From positions 1,922,001 through 1,986,000 of the forward strand of contig OZ244128.1 of the NCBI GenBank assembly GCA_965215995.1: a DNA stretch of 64,000 bases, read 5' to 3'. Below are positions 1 through 8,694 of the stretch, in pieces. The stretch's first letter is position 1. Each line of letters begins with the position of its first letter. The notes under the pieces are model-generated. The model was not told where the DNA came from. It made no database searches and saw nothing but the letters and a program-made list of their open reading frames with translations. The position numbers were made by a program, and so were the translations under genes. This DNA comes from SZUA-309 sp965215995. Lineage in GTDB: Bacteria > Pseudomonadota > Gammaproteobacteria > Pseudomonadales > Azotimanducaceae.

Positions 1-132
1 GTATTGCGGCTCCCTGCCGGTATTCGGCCGTTCTTTGCGCAGACAGTCATCCACGTACAGCTCGAGCGTACCTTCGTCCGTGATCCTGAGGTAGTAGGAC
101 TTGTGCCGGTGCTGGAAATCGAACTGCTGCAT
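1..132 (-). CDS. Partial small hypothetical protein (N-terminal 44 residues)
   Basis: An open frame runs from an ATG at 132 off the left edge of the window on the minus strand. The visible part begins MQQFDFQHRHKSYYLRITDE and continues with an alternating hydrophobic/charged pattern that suggests a beta-strand-rich small protein. It is divergent from the permease that starts at 197. I recall similar short conserved hypothetical proteins in gammaproteobacteria but can give no function. The C-terminus lies outside the window, so length and family are unknown. Confidence 0.5.
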   Translation of the reverse strand, partial: MQQFDFQHRHKSYYLRITDEGTLELYVDDCLRKERPNTGREPQY

Positions 133-196
133 GGGCCTTTGCTTGCCTGATGTTCGGTTATGCTTGGGAATCGGTGATTTTAACAAGCATACGCAG

Positions 197-1576
197 ATGA
201 GTGGTCAAATCCCTGAACGACGCTTCAGCAAGGTCCTGAGAACCCGCGAAGTGATCACCCTGGCTTTTGGCGCCATGATCGGCTGGAGCTGGGTGCTGAT
301 GACCGGGCTCTGGGTCGAGGAGGCGGGCTCCATCGGCACCCTGATCGCCTTTGCCGGCGGCGGTCTGGCCATTGCCCTGATTGGTCTCACTTACAGTGAG
401 CTCGTTTCCGCCATGCCCAAGGCAGGAGGGGAGCACGTCTACACGCACCGGGGCCTCGGCGCCGGCTGGTCGTTCTTCTGCACCTGGGCGCTGCTGCTCG
501 CCTACGTGAACGTGTGCCTGTTCGAGGCGGTCGCGCTGCCGACCGCCATGGAGTATCTGACCCCCGACATCCGCATCGCCACGCTCTGGACCTTCATGGG
601 CTCTGAGGTAGACGTGGGCTTCGTGCTGATCGGCGCCGGTGCCTCCCTTCTCATCACCGTGGTGAATGTGCTCGGCATCAAGCCCGCGGCCTGGTTCCAG
701 ACCATCGCCTTCTCCATGATCATGATTGCCGGTGTGGCCCTGCTCATTGGCGCCATCAGCTTCGGCGAGGTCAAAAACGCAGAGCCCTGGATCGGGGTGC
801 CGGCAACCGGGATCCTGACGGTACTGATCATGGTGCCGGCGCTACTGGTCGGTTTCGATGTCATCCCCCAGTCCGCGGAAGAGATAAACCTGCCACCGGC
901 AAAGATCGGCCTGCTGCTGGTGGTCTCGGTGGCCCTTGCCGTGCTCTGGTACGGGCTGATCAGCTTCTCTGTGGCAATGTCCATGCCCCGGGCAGACATC
1001 GCGGCCAGCAGCATGGCCACCGGTGATGCCGCCACGGCGTTGTGGGGCCACCCGAATGCGGGCGCGCTGCTGGTGCTTGGCGGTGTAGCCGGCATTCTCA
1101 CCAGCTGGAACGCCTTTGTGATCGGCGCCAGTCGACTGCTGTTTGCGCTGGCAGAATCCGGAATGATCCCCGCCGTGTTCGGCCGTCTGCACCCCCGGTT
1201 CAACACCCCTTACGTCGGCATCATCGCCATCGGCGCGCTCTCCTGCGTCGCGCCTCTGTTCGGCCGTACGGTGCTGGTCTGGCTGATCAACGCAGGGGGG
1301 TTTGCCACCATCGTCGCTTACTTCTTCGTGCCCATCGCTTTTCTTGCCTTGCGCGAGAAAGAGCCAGATATGGTTAGACCTTTTCGGGTCAGCTACCCGA
1401 GGTTGGTCGGTATTGGCGCGATCCTCCTAGCGCTGGGACTGATCGGTGCCTATCTGCCCGGCAGCCCATCGGCCCTGGTCTGGCCTTACGAGTGGGTGAC
1501 GATTTCGATCTGGACGGTACTTGGTGTGCTGATCTACCTGCGATTCAGAGGCGGCCAGAGGGGCAGGGTCGACTGA
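197..1576 (+). CDS. APC-family amino acid permease
   Basis: This 459-residue protein has about twelve hydrophobic segments and the glycine-rich helix-1 motif (FGAMIGWSWV) of the amino acid-polyamine-organocation superfamily, followed by the conserved Y-S-E-L-x-S-x-M-P-x-A-G-G stretch. It probably imports an amino acid or related compound across the inner membrane using an ion gradient; the substrate cannot be read from sequence. The frame is open from 101, but the ATG at 197 gives an N-terminus (MSGQIPERRF) of the length usual for the family, whereas the upstream part is Cys-rich and unlike it. No strong ribosome binding site is visible. It converges on the next gene with 6 bp between stops. 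Confidence 0.85.
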   Translation: MSGQIPERRFSKVLRTREVITLAFGAMIGWSWVLMTGLWVEEAGSIGTLIAFAGGGLAIALIGLTYSELVSAMPKAGGEHVYTHRGLGAGWSFFCTWALLLAYVNVCLFEAVALPTAMEYLTPDIRIATLWTFMGSEVDVGFVLIGAGASLLITVVNVLGIKPAAWFQTIAFSMIMIAGVALLIGAISFGEVKNAEPWIGVPATGILTVLIMVPALLVGFDVIPQSAEEINLPPAKIGLLLVVSVALAVLWYGLISFSVAMSMPRADIAASSMATGDAATALWGHPNAGALLVLGGVAGILTSWNAFVIGASRLLFALAESGMIPAVFGRLHPRFNTPYVGIIAIGALSCVAPLFGRTVLVWLINAGGFATIVAYFFVPIAFLALREKEPDMVRPFRVSYPRLVGIGAILLALGLIGAYLPGSPSALVWPYEWVTISIWTVLGVLIYLRFRGGQRGRVD

Positions 1577-1582
1577 CGCCGC

Positions 1583-2143
1583 CTAGCGAATGCGCTTCAC
1601 CCGGGTGCTGACGCCCTTGGTTGAACGCATGAAGTAGCCACCAAGCAGGGCGTTTTTGATGTTGACCGTATCCCCTTCTTCGAAGGGCAGCAGCCGGGGA
1701 CTCGACTGCATCCAGATCTCCTCATTGTCGAGCAGGAAAACCATTTTTTGTTTGTCGCCGGTGCGTATGGCCCGGATGGTCGTGGTGAGATCCACTTTGG
1801 CATCACCGAAGAACGTCTTCGGCTTCTCTTCCGCCACCTCGGCAGCAGGCGGAGCGGCTTCGGTTGCGGCGGTGGCAGCGGCCTCAGAGGCCTCGACTTC
1901 GGCCTCCGGGGCCGTTGTTGTCGGGTCCGATGAGATGACGTCTTTCTCGGCTGCCTCCGCGGTCTCGGACACCGGCGCTTCCACAGCCGGTGACTCTACC
2001 GGCTCGGCGGCAGGAAAGCGCGCATCGAAACAGGCCAGCCGCTCATCCGGATCTTCCAGAGCAGAACAGTCCACCGGCTCACTGGCGACGGCAGCGCTGG
2101 TAAGGACCGACATCCCCAGGCAAAACAGAACCAGATACTTCAC
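1583..2143 (-). CDS. Secreted hypothetical protein with Ala/Glu-rich linker
   Basis: The likely start is the GTG at 2143, which gives VKYLVLFCLGMSVLTSAAVA, a good Sec signal peptide; the longer frame from 2215 would put 24 odd residues in front of it. After the signal comes D-C-S-A-L-E-D-P-D-E-R-L-A-C-F-D, a two-cysteine motif seen in various periplasmic proteins, for example type VI secretion-associated lipoproteins. Then follows a low-complexity Ala/Glu/Pro linker of about 70 residues and a compact C-terminal domain of about 70 residues. It is probably periplasmic. I cannot assign a function. Confidence 0.6.
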   Translation of the reverse strand: MKYLVLFCLGMSVLTSAAVASEPVDCSALEDPDERLACFDARFPAAEPVESPAVEAPVSETAEAAEKDVISSDPTTTAPEAEVEASEAAATAATEAAPPAAEVAEEKPKTFFGDAKVDLTTTIRAIRTGDKQKMVFLLDNEEIWMQSSPRLLPFEEGDTVNIKNALLGGYFMRSTKGVSTRVKRIR

Positions 2144-2216
2144 ACAACGATCTCTGCGGAATCCGGTTGCAAATGTAATCTGACTATTGCTGCAAGTCAC
2201 GCTGGTGCAGGACAAG

Positions 2217-2242
2217 AAAACCCCGGCCGAAGCCGGGGTTTC
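2217..2242 (-). terminator. Rho-independent terminator of the TonB receptor gene
   Basis: A 7-bp GC stem (CCCCGGC / GCCGGGG) with a CGAA loop is followed, reading on the minus strand, by TTTTCTTG. It lies 43 bp past the stop of the receptor gene at 2285 and separates it from the gene at 2143. Confidence 0.75.
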
Positions 2243-2284
2243 TTCCTCATGCTTGGGACGCCCGAAGCATCCCGTGTATGAACT

Positions 2285-5200
2285 CTAGAGACTACCCATG
2301 AACCGCAGGAACCACATCCTTCCGCGGCCATCGTGCAGAGTTCCATCGTAAGCCGTTACGACTCCAATGGCAGGTGCCTCCTCATTGGTGAAGTTCATTA
2401 TTCCGAGAGAGACGGCGCTGTTCTGCAGCCAACCCATCTGGTTGAACGTGTAGGTGTACTGGATGTCAGCCGTCGTCATGCTCTCGATCTTTTCGTCATC
2501 CAGCAGATCGTCGGCAATGTCATCGTTCCCTGCCAATCGAGCACCCGTTGCAAAGAAGAACCGCGTGCCGAAGGGCACGTCCGTCTCCACGCTGTCGACA
2601 TATTTGACGATCAGGAAGACTCGATGGTTGTTCAGATTCCAGTTCAGCGTACCGTTCACGCGCCACTCAGGCAGTGGCCGCGCGACAGGGTTCTGGCTGT
2701 TGTAGCTGCCAACCCCCTCGAACGTCGTCGTGGACCCATCCTGGTTCAATACGTCCACGGAGTACTCGTCCATCCAGGCGGCCTGCAGGCCAACGCGCCA
2801 CATGCCGACATCCGTGTCGAACGTGTAGGAGGTGTTCAGATCCACGCCGCTCACCTTCGCGCTGTCCGCATTAGCGAAGTTGGGAAGCACCCGAAGCAGC
2901 ACAGCTTGACTGTTTCGGATCACCTGCGCCCGATTGCCGACCCCCGCGTCAACCGCATCTATCCAGCATTCGCGGTCGGTTGCACAGCTGCCGCCGATGT
3001 TGGCATCCCGATAGGCGTTCAGGGCCGCGTTGTCCAGATCGACCAGCGTCTGGGACGGCTCGCGGGTGATGATGTCTTCATAATCGTAGTTGTAGTAATC
3101 GAGGTCGATCGCCAAGCCCTCGAACAGGCCATCCGTCGGAATCCAGGAGAAACCTATGCCCCAGTTTTCCGCGGACTCCGGCGTCAGCTCCGGATTACCC
3201 ACCGTGATTGACGGCTTGAAGGTCGTCTCGCCGGAAACATCCTGCCGGTTGCCCACGGTGGTCAGCGTGCCGAAGGACTGCTGCAGGGACGGCACACGGA
3301 ACGACGTGCCCCAGGATGCCCTGAGCGAGAGTCCCTCCACCGGCCGCCAGAGGAAGGTCAGCTTGGGATCCGTGGTGTCCTCGTCGATCTCGTCGAAATC
3401 CTCGTAGCGAATCGCCGCGTTGATTTCGAAGTTATTGCCAATCGGCACGTTCACCTCGGCAAAGAAGGCGTTGGTGGTCAGCTGACCGTCCCAGGGGCGG
3501 GCACCGAAGACGAAGTCCAGGTTGTCGGAGGTGAGCGAGGAATCCAGGAAGGTTTCGCCCTTGTCACGGCGCTGCTGGTAGCCTACCGCCAGGCCGACCG
3601 GATAGTCACCGATGTCGAACACGTCGCCGGCGAACACCCAGTCGATGACCCGCTGCTTGTACTCCGTTGCGCTGTTCGCCTTACCCAGCAGCCAGGTGTA
3701 CATCTCGGCCGGATTGACCAGTTCCAACGCGGGATCGCCCGGATCCAGGTTGCCGATGTCGTACAGGTTGCCATTCCGGTCGAACTGGCTGTTACCGAAC
3801 GGGTTGAAGAAGTAGCAGCTCCCCGCATCGAAATCGCCGCCGGTTGCCATATAGGAGGCATTACCGTCACCCGGCGTGCCGTTGACCACATCGCAGTTGG
3901 GACCGCCATAGCCGGAGAGCGCCAGCTCCATATGGGTGGAAAGGGTGTCCTGTCGCTGCGTGGTGGACGAGTTGTGGTTACTGGCCGTGTAGGACAGATC
4001 CATGGTCCAGGACCGGTCGCCGAGCATGAAATCCCAGTCGAGTCCGAGGACGTAGCGGGTGTCCTTGCGATCCGTGGCGGTGAAAGTCTTTTCCGGACGA
4101 TAGCGCCTGTCCGTATCCCGTGTTCCACCCTGGAGCCGGGTCACGTTCGAGTAAATGATCGGCTCGATGCCCCGGCGGAACGCATCTTCCTGGCTACCGG
4201 GATTCAGCGCCGTCTGGGTGACGCCCAGGTCGTCCAGGTAGTTGACTTCCGTCGGAATCGGTAGTGCCGGTGCGTTCGGGTTCAATGAGTTGAGCCGGTC
4301 GAACTCAGACTCGTTGGCAGCCAGCTCGAAGTACGCTCGGACGCTCTCGGTGAACTCGTAATCGCCGGTGACGTGGATCTTACGGAGCTTTTCCTCTGCC
4401 TGAATGGCAAAGAACGGTCCGTAGTCATAGATGCAGAGATTGTTGCCAAACGCGGGACCAAGTGCGCCAGCCTCCTCCAAGGCCGCCGAATCTTCACAAT
4501 TCACGTCGGCCTGACCGAAGCTCGAGCCATCTGCTGCCCGAGGCAGACTGCCGCCGTCTATGGCAGCATCAACCGGTTGGCCAGGACGCAGACCATGGGC
4601 TGCCCAGGTAGGCACCTCGCCACTGAAAGGAATCAGCCGTCCGGGCTGACCGGTTCCTGAAACCGTCGTTCCGCCGTAACGGCCGAAGTTGTCTCCCACG
4701 TGGATCTCTTCACGATCGAGAATCGAGGCTGCGACGACAATGCCGCCACGATCGCCCTGCACGCCCCACAAAGCTTCGAACGTGTGGGCATCGCCGCTGT
4801 CCGTCTCATCGGATGTGGTGAACTGGTAAGAGAAATCGAAGCCTTCGAAATCGGACTTGGTGATGAAGTTCACCACACCCGCCACGGCATCGGATCCGTA
4901 CAGCGCGGAGGCGCCATCCTTCACCACTTCTACCCGTTCCAACGCGATGTTGGGCACCAGGCCATTGACGTTGGTGGATGCGTTGCCGCGTCCGTTGTAC
5001 CAGGAAGCCACCTGTCGCTTGCCGTTCAGAAGCGGCAGGGTCGCGCCGTGGCCCAGATTCCGAAGGTTGATGGTGTTCCGCCCATCCGCGCCTTCGCCCT
5101 GGAAGGTCGCCGCACGGGTCTGGCTCCCGGAAGCCCACGGCATCGCCTGAATCACTTCCGCAATATCCGCGGCACCGATGTCTTCAATATCGGCCGAAGT

Positions 5201-5392
5201 CACGACCGACAGCGGTGAAGGCGAATCCGCCGCTTCCCGCTTCAGGTAAGAGCCGGTGACGATGACCTCTTCGATCGCCTCGTCGTCACTGGCAGCTGAC
5301 GCGCTTTGCCAGCCAAAGGCTGTCAGCAGAAACGCGCAAAGGTTTACTAGATACAGTGTTCGCCGGGTTGGCGAACCGGGTGTTCTTTCCAC
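2285..5392 (-). CDS. TonB-dependent outer membrane receptor
   Basis: This 1035-residue protein has a signal peptide (residues about 1-33, ending S-A-S-A-A), a TonB box (EEVIVTGS, about residue 41) and a plug domain with the usual L-R-N-L-G, L-L-N-G-K-R and V-E-V-V-K-D-G-A-S-A-L-Y-G-S-D-A-V-A-G-V motifs at about 110-170. A long beta-barrel follows. The C-terminus ends in an aromatic-rich strand (MWFLRFMGSL) typical of outer membrane insertion. It would import a scarce substrate using the proton-motive force passed on by TonB; the IEEVIVTGSYLKR style is common in marine gammaproteobacteria. The ligand is unknown, and no TonB/ExbBD gene is nearby. A terminator follows at 2217-2242. Confidence 0.9.
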   Translation of the reverse strand: MERTPGSPTRRTLYLVNLCAFLLTAFGWQSASAASDDEAIEEVIVTGSYLKREAADSPSPLSVVTSADIEDIGAADIAEVIQAMPWASGSQTRAATFQGEGADGRNTINLRNLGHGATLPLLNGKRQVASWYNGRGNASTNVNGLVPNIALERVEVVKDGASALYGSDAVAGVVNFITKSDFEGFDFSYQFTTSDETDSGDAHTFEALWGVQGDRGGIVVAASILDREEIHVGDNFGRYGGTTVSGTGQPGRLIPFSGEVPTWAAHGLRPGQPVDAAIDGGSLPRAADGSSFGQADVNCEDSAALEEAGALGPAFGNNLCIYDYGPFFAIQAEEKLRKIHVTGDYEFTESVRAYFELAANESEFDRLNSLNPNAPALPIPTEVNYLDDLGVTQTALNPGSQEDAFRRGIEPIIYSNVTRLQGGTRDTDRRYRPEKTFTATDRKDTRYVLGLDWDFMLGDRSWTMDLSYTASNHNSSTTQRQDTLSTHMELALSGYGGPNCDVVNGTPGDGNASYMATGGDFDAGSCYFFNPFGNSQFDRNGNLYDIGNLDPGDPALELVNPAEMYTWLLGKANSATEYKQRVIDWVFAGDVFDIGDYPVGLAVGYQQRRDKGETFLDSSLTSDNLDFVFGARPWDGQLTTNAFFAEVNVPIGNNFEINAAIRYEDFDEIDEDTTDPKLTFLWRPVEGLSLRASWGTSFRVPSLQQSFGTLTTVGNRQDVSGETTFKPSITVGNPELTPESAENWGIGFSWIPTDGLFEGLAIDLDYYNYDYEDIITREPSQTLVDLDNAALNAYRDANIGGSCATDRECWIDAVDAGVGNRAQVIRNSQAVLLRVLPNFANADSAKVSGVDLNTSYTFDTDVGMWRVGLQAAWMDEYSVDVLNQDGSTTTFEGVGSYNSQNPVARPLPEWRVNGTLNWNLNNHRVFLIVKYVDSVETDVPFGTRFFFATGARLAGNDDIADDLLDDEKIESMTTADIQYTYTFNQMGWLQNSAVSLGIMNFTNEEAPAIGVVTAYDGTLHDGRGRMWFLRFMGSL

Positions 5393-5738
5393 AGACTTTC
5401 CCCTTCCTCTTTTCTCTACAACGGCTGCGCACTGCTCCGATCAACCGGCTCGATCCAACCAGCTCGATACGCACCCACTCAAGGCGAGACGAAAAAGTCT
5501 GCTTTCATCCTGATACAGCTACGAACGAGAACGGCTCAATCGCCTCATCGATCGCGATAACCACAACGCGAAAGTCAGGGACCTGCCTGGGACCATTTCC
5601 AGGGATCACTCGCGCTTACCAGCAATCGGCTGCCTAGCAGCCCATCAGTTTCGGGCTCTCTCTTCCCGAAACCCCATTGCTTGTAGCAATGCCCCTGGAC
5701 CAAGTCAAGGAGTCACTGACCATGCCCGACACAGAACA
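5393..5738. other. Intergenic region of 346 bp without a convincing gene
   Basis: Short open frames here are weak and overlap on both strands. The part next to 5392 must hold the promoter of the minus-strand TonB receptor, but I see no -35/-10 pair I would defend. No repeat, tRNA or hairpin stood out. Confidence 0.4.
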
Positions 5739-6520
5739 TCACCCGGCTCGCGGGAGTTTCTTAACAAACTCGCGCCAGGAAGACAGGACGGGTTCGACAT
5801 AGGCACCGCTGATCGTGCCGTGACATTCATCGTCCTCGTCGCCGAGGCCGATCTCGAAGGTCTCGAACTTCTCAGGGATATACAACGTCCCGAACATCCA
5901 ATCCCAGATCGCAAAAACCTCGCCGTAATTCCGGTTCATCCGCGTCGGTTCGTGGTGGATCTGGTGCATGGCCGGGCTGATGAAGAGGTGACTCAGCGTT
6001 TTTCCGAAGGACAGCCAGACATGCGAGTGACGCAGGTTGGCCCCCAGGAAGTTATAGAGCACGTACAACGTGTTGAGCCCGAACAGCACCTCGAACGCGG
6101 GTCCGCCATAGAAGACGAAAACAAAAACGCCTTGGAACAACCCCGTCAACGCCAGATTCACCAGCCGCGAGGTGACATTCCAGATCGGGTGCTTGCGGAA
6201 CAAGGTAACCGGGGTGAGCACGGTCGCCGAGTGATGCAGCCGATGCAGCGGCCAGAAAACGTCCGAGCCGTGATGGAATCGATGCACCAGATAGACTGAC
6301 AGGTCTGCTGCGAGCGTGTAGCCAACGATGAACAGCAGGTACGTCGTCGCATCCCAATCACCGCGGAACACCGGATCCCCACTATTCAGGCTGATCAGCC
6401 CACCCGCAATCTCGATACAAAGCTCAGCAGATTAGCAACGAAGAATTTCTCGCCGACCGTCACTGGAATGGTGACGATGACCAGCAGCACATCTTTCAGA
6501 TAGGTGGCCACTGCATCCAA
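5739..6520 (-). pseudogene. Sterol desaturase/fatty acid hydroxylase family gene, frameshifted
   Basis: The main frame (5739-6371, GTG) encodes three of the family's histidine clusters, HRFHH, HRLHH and HQIHH, which bind the diiron centre of integral-membrane hydroxylases, together with several membrane segments. The expected N-terminal membrane segment is encoded in another frame at 6520-6395 (ATYLKDVLLVIVTIPVTVGE, then FFVANLLSF), which ends in a TGA. The second frame can be read upstream as CIEIAGGLISLNSGDPVFRG, exactly where the first breaks off. The two halves therefore join by one frameshift near 6410-6425. A plausible TTG start lies at 6520 behind a GGAG. This is either a true pseudogene or a sequencing indel. 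Confidence 0.7.
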
Positions 6521-6595
6521 TACCGCGGCTCCAGATCCCCTTCCGGGTGACGCTATCCCGATCACCTGCAGGATGCAAAGCGTGCGGGCTGAGCT

Positions 6596-7780
6596 TCAGA
6601 ACAGCGCCTTCTGATAACCTGGCGGCTGAAACAGATCTGTTCGCAGCTTCCCCATGCGGTCGTCCGCCGTCAGACCATGCGCGGCCAGCGCTCTGGCGAA
6701 GCGGTTACTGATCAGCTCTGCTATCGGACCAGTGCCGCGCATGCGCTGACCCCAACCGGACCGATAGAGCTTGCCGCCACGCATCTCCCTGACCGCGCGC
6801 TCCACCCGGCTCGCCTTGAGCGGGTAGTGCTCGTCCAGCCACTCCTGGAAGATCGGCCCGACTTCGCGTGGCAGCCGCAGCAGAATATAGGCCGCATTTC
6901 GTGCGCCCGCCCTCGCGCAGGCGGCAACGATCTCCTCGATCTCCTGGTCGTTAACAAAAGGAATCACAGGCGCCAGCATAGCGCCCACCGGGACACCGGC
7001 ATCGTTCAGCGATTCGATCATCCGTAACCTGGCAGAGGGTGAAGCCGTTCGCGGCTCGAGCTTCGTCTTCAGTGTGTTCTCGAGCGTTGTGACGCTCACG
7101 TTGACGTGCACCAGCTCGAGTCGTGCCAGCTCGGCAAGCAGATCCAGGTCGCGCAGAATCAGCTGACCCTTGGTCACGATCGTCACCGGGTGCCGCCACT
7201 CCAGCAGGGTTGCCAATATCTGCCGGGTAATCTTCAGATCTTTCTCGGCCGGCTGATAAGGATCCGTATTGGTCCCCATGGCGATCGGCTGGCAGTCGTA
7301 GTTCCGCTTGCCCAGCTCAGCTTCCAGACGCTTTCGGATGTCCGTCTTGTAGAAGATACGGGTTTCGAAGTCGAGCCCTGGCGACAGATCCAGATAGGCG
7401 TGGGTCGGTCTGGCGAAGCAGTAAACACAGCCGTGCTCACAGCCCTTATAGGGGTTGATCGAACGGTCGAAGGGGATGTCCGGCGATCGATTACCGGTGA
7501 TCAGTTTGACAGTCCGATCCGGCAGCAGGGTGGTCTCCGGCCTGGGTGCCGGCAGCCGATCCATCACCCAGCCATCATCGACCGGAACGGATCGCGTCGG
7601 CAGAAATCGACTTTGGTTGTTTGAGACCGCACCACGCCCCTTGTGTACCTGTCTTTCCATGCTGTCCATGCTGTCCATGCTGTCCATGCTGTCCATGCTG
7701 TCCATGCTGTCCACACGTCCGCCGCGCGAGCTGTGCGGGTACGGTTGCTGATCAGCTTCGCCGTTGTCCATGGACGCCAT
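6596..7780 (-). CDS. PA0069-family radical SAM protein (SplB-like)
   Basis: The 394-residue protein carries the radical SAM cysteine motif C-x3-C-x2-C in GCEHGCVYCFARP, preceded by N-P-Y-K-G, as in the PA0069/spore photoproduct lyase-like group. This group binds a 4Fe-4S cluster and cleaves S-adenosylmethionine; a DNA-repair role is suspected but not proven. I chose the ATG at 7780 because a strong GGAGG-type site precedes it, while the frame extends to 7894 without another good start. The N-terminal region contains six Asp-Ser-Met tripeptides encoded by a 9-bp tandem repeat. A near-perfect LexA box lies 47 bp upstream of the start, so SOS control is likely. Confidence 0.88.
   Translation of the reverse strand: MASMDNGEADQQPYPHSSRGGRVDSMDSMDSMDSMDSMDSMERQVHKGRGAVSNNQSRFLPTRSVPVDDGWVMDRLPAPRPETTLLPDRTVKLITGNRSPDIPFDRSINPYKGCEHGCVYCFARPTHAYLDLSPGLDFETRIFYKTDIRKRLEAELGKRNYDCQPIAMGTNTDPYQPAEKDLKITRQILATLLEWRHPVTIVTKGQLILRDLDLLAELARLELVHVNVSVTTLENTLKTKLEPRTASPSARLRMIESLNDAGVPVGAMLAPVIPFVNDQEIEEIVAACARAGARNAAYILLRLPREVGPIFQEWLDEHYPLKASRVERAVREMRGGKLYRSGWGQRMRGTGPIAELISNRFARALAAHGLTADDRMGKLRTDLFQPPGYQKALF
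7657..7710. repeat. Six tandem copies of a 9-bp unit inside the radical SAM gene
   Basis: The unit CCATGCTGT is repeated six times without interruption and encodes (Asp-Ser-Met)6 on the minus strand. Because the unit is a multiple of three, copy-number change would alter protein length but not frame. Confidence 0.9.
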
Positions 7781-7826
7781 CGCACAGGCTCCTCTTCCTC
7801 CCGTTCGGCCGGTCAGACTACCTCGA

Positions 7827-7846
7827 TACTGTATGTATGTACAGTA
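7827..7846. promoter_or_regulatory. LexA (SOS) box
   Basis: The 20-bp sequence TACTGTATGTATGTACAGTA matches the gammaproteobacterial LexA operator: CTGT-N8-ACAG with an AT-rich alternating centre and outer TA pairs. It lies 47-66 bp upstream of the radical SAM start at 7780 and 63-82 bp upstream of the plus-strand gene at 7909. Orientation and distance fit control of the radical SAM gene best; the divergent gene could also be affected. Confidence 0.88.
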
Positions 7847-7908
7847 TATCAGGGTTGTAAGCAGACGGCGCGCCGTTAGACTACGCCGCTGCACTATCGG
7901 ATCACTTC

Positions 7909-8682
7909 ATGCCGCGTTCGACCTGGAAAAAACTGCTGAAATTCAGCATCTTGGTGGTGGCCAGCCACCAGCTCGGCGCCTGCATGCTGATCCAACGGGA
8001 TGCCACCCGGACGACGCTGGAATCCGTATCTGCGCAGCTGGAGGCGCTCAGCGGTGAGCTCAAGGACTCCCAGGCAGCACTCGAGGAGCTGAAAAGCCGC
8101 GACGACTCGAACCTGGCGCTGCTGGAAGCCCGGCTTGCGGACCTGGACGGGCAGATTGAGAGCCTCCCGGACACCCTGGAGCTGAGTTGCCCCGAACCCA
8201 CCGAAGCCGCGCAGTGCGAAGAGATCGCCCGAGTCGTGGTGAGCGCCGATAAAATGCTGGTAGGTTCCCTGGAATACGTCTTCATCGACCCACCGGGCCT
8301 GAACGTGGTGGCGCGGATCGATACCGGCGCCACCTCGAGCTCGCTGCACGCGGAGAATCTCGTGCCGTTCGAGCGGGACGGGGAAGACTGGGTCCGCTTC
8401 GACATGATGGTGAGCGAATCGGATTCCGTCAGCGTCGAGCGGCAGATCGTGCGCCACGTGCGGGTGGTGCAGCAGGCGGACCCCAGCGGCTCGAGGCGTC
8501 CCGTAGTGGCGATGCGGGTGCGGCTCGGCGAAATTCAGGACACCTTCGAGTTCACCCTGGCCAACCGCTCTCACCTGGAAAACGAGCTGATCCTCGGCCG
8601 CAACTTTCTGGCCGACGTTACCCTCGTTGACGTCGGCCAGCAGTTCATTCAGCCTCGCTACTCACCACCCGAAGCTGACTGA
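7909..8682 (+). CDS. Retropepsin-like lipoprotein (ATP-dependent zinc protease family)
   Basis: The 257-residue protein has a lipoprotein signal ending in L-G-A-C (Cys at about residue 25), a coiled-coil-like segment of about 60 residues, and a C-terminal domain with the aspartic-protease signature ARIDTGATSSSLHA and a later ELILGRNFL strand. The family is named ATP-dependent zinc protease (Pfam Zn_protease), but the D-T-G-A motif shows a retropepsin fold. It is the first of three genes (with 8695 and 10191) that match the conserved Rlo-type triad reported in pseudomonads. It probably sits in the periplasm, tethered to a membrane. The substrate is unknown. Confidence 0.82.
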   Translation: MPRSTWKKLLKFSILVVASHQLGACMLIQRDATRTTLESVSAQLEALSGELKDSQAALEELKSRDDSNLALLEARLADLDGQIESLPDTLELSCPEPTEAAQCEEIARVVVSADKMLVGSLEYVFIDPPGLNVVARIDTGATSSSLHAENLVPFERDGEDWVRFDMMVSESDSVSVERQIVRHVRVVQQADPSGSRRPVVAMRVRLGEIQDTFEFTLANRSHLENELILGRNFLADVTLVDVGQQFIQPRYSPPEAD

Positions 8683-8694
8683 ACCCCACACCTA

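Noticed and set aside
7657..7710. CRISPR-like or phase-variable repeat
   Set aside because: Units are only 9 bp, contiguous, and keep the reading frame, so neither a CRISPR nor an on/off switch.
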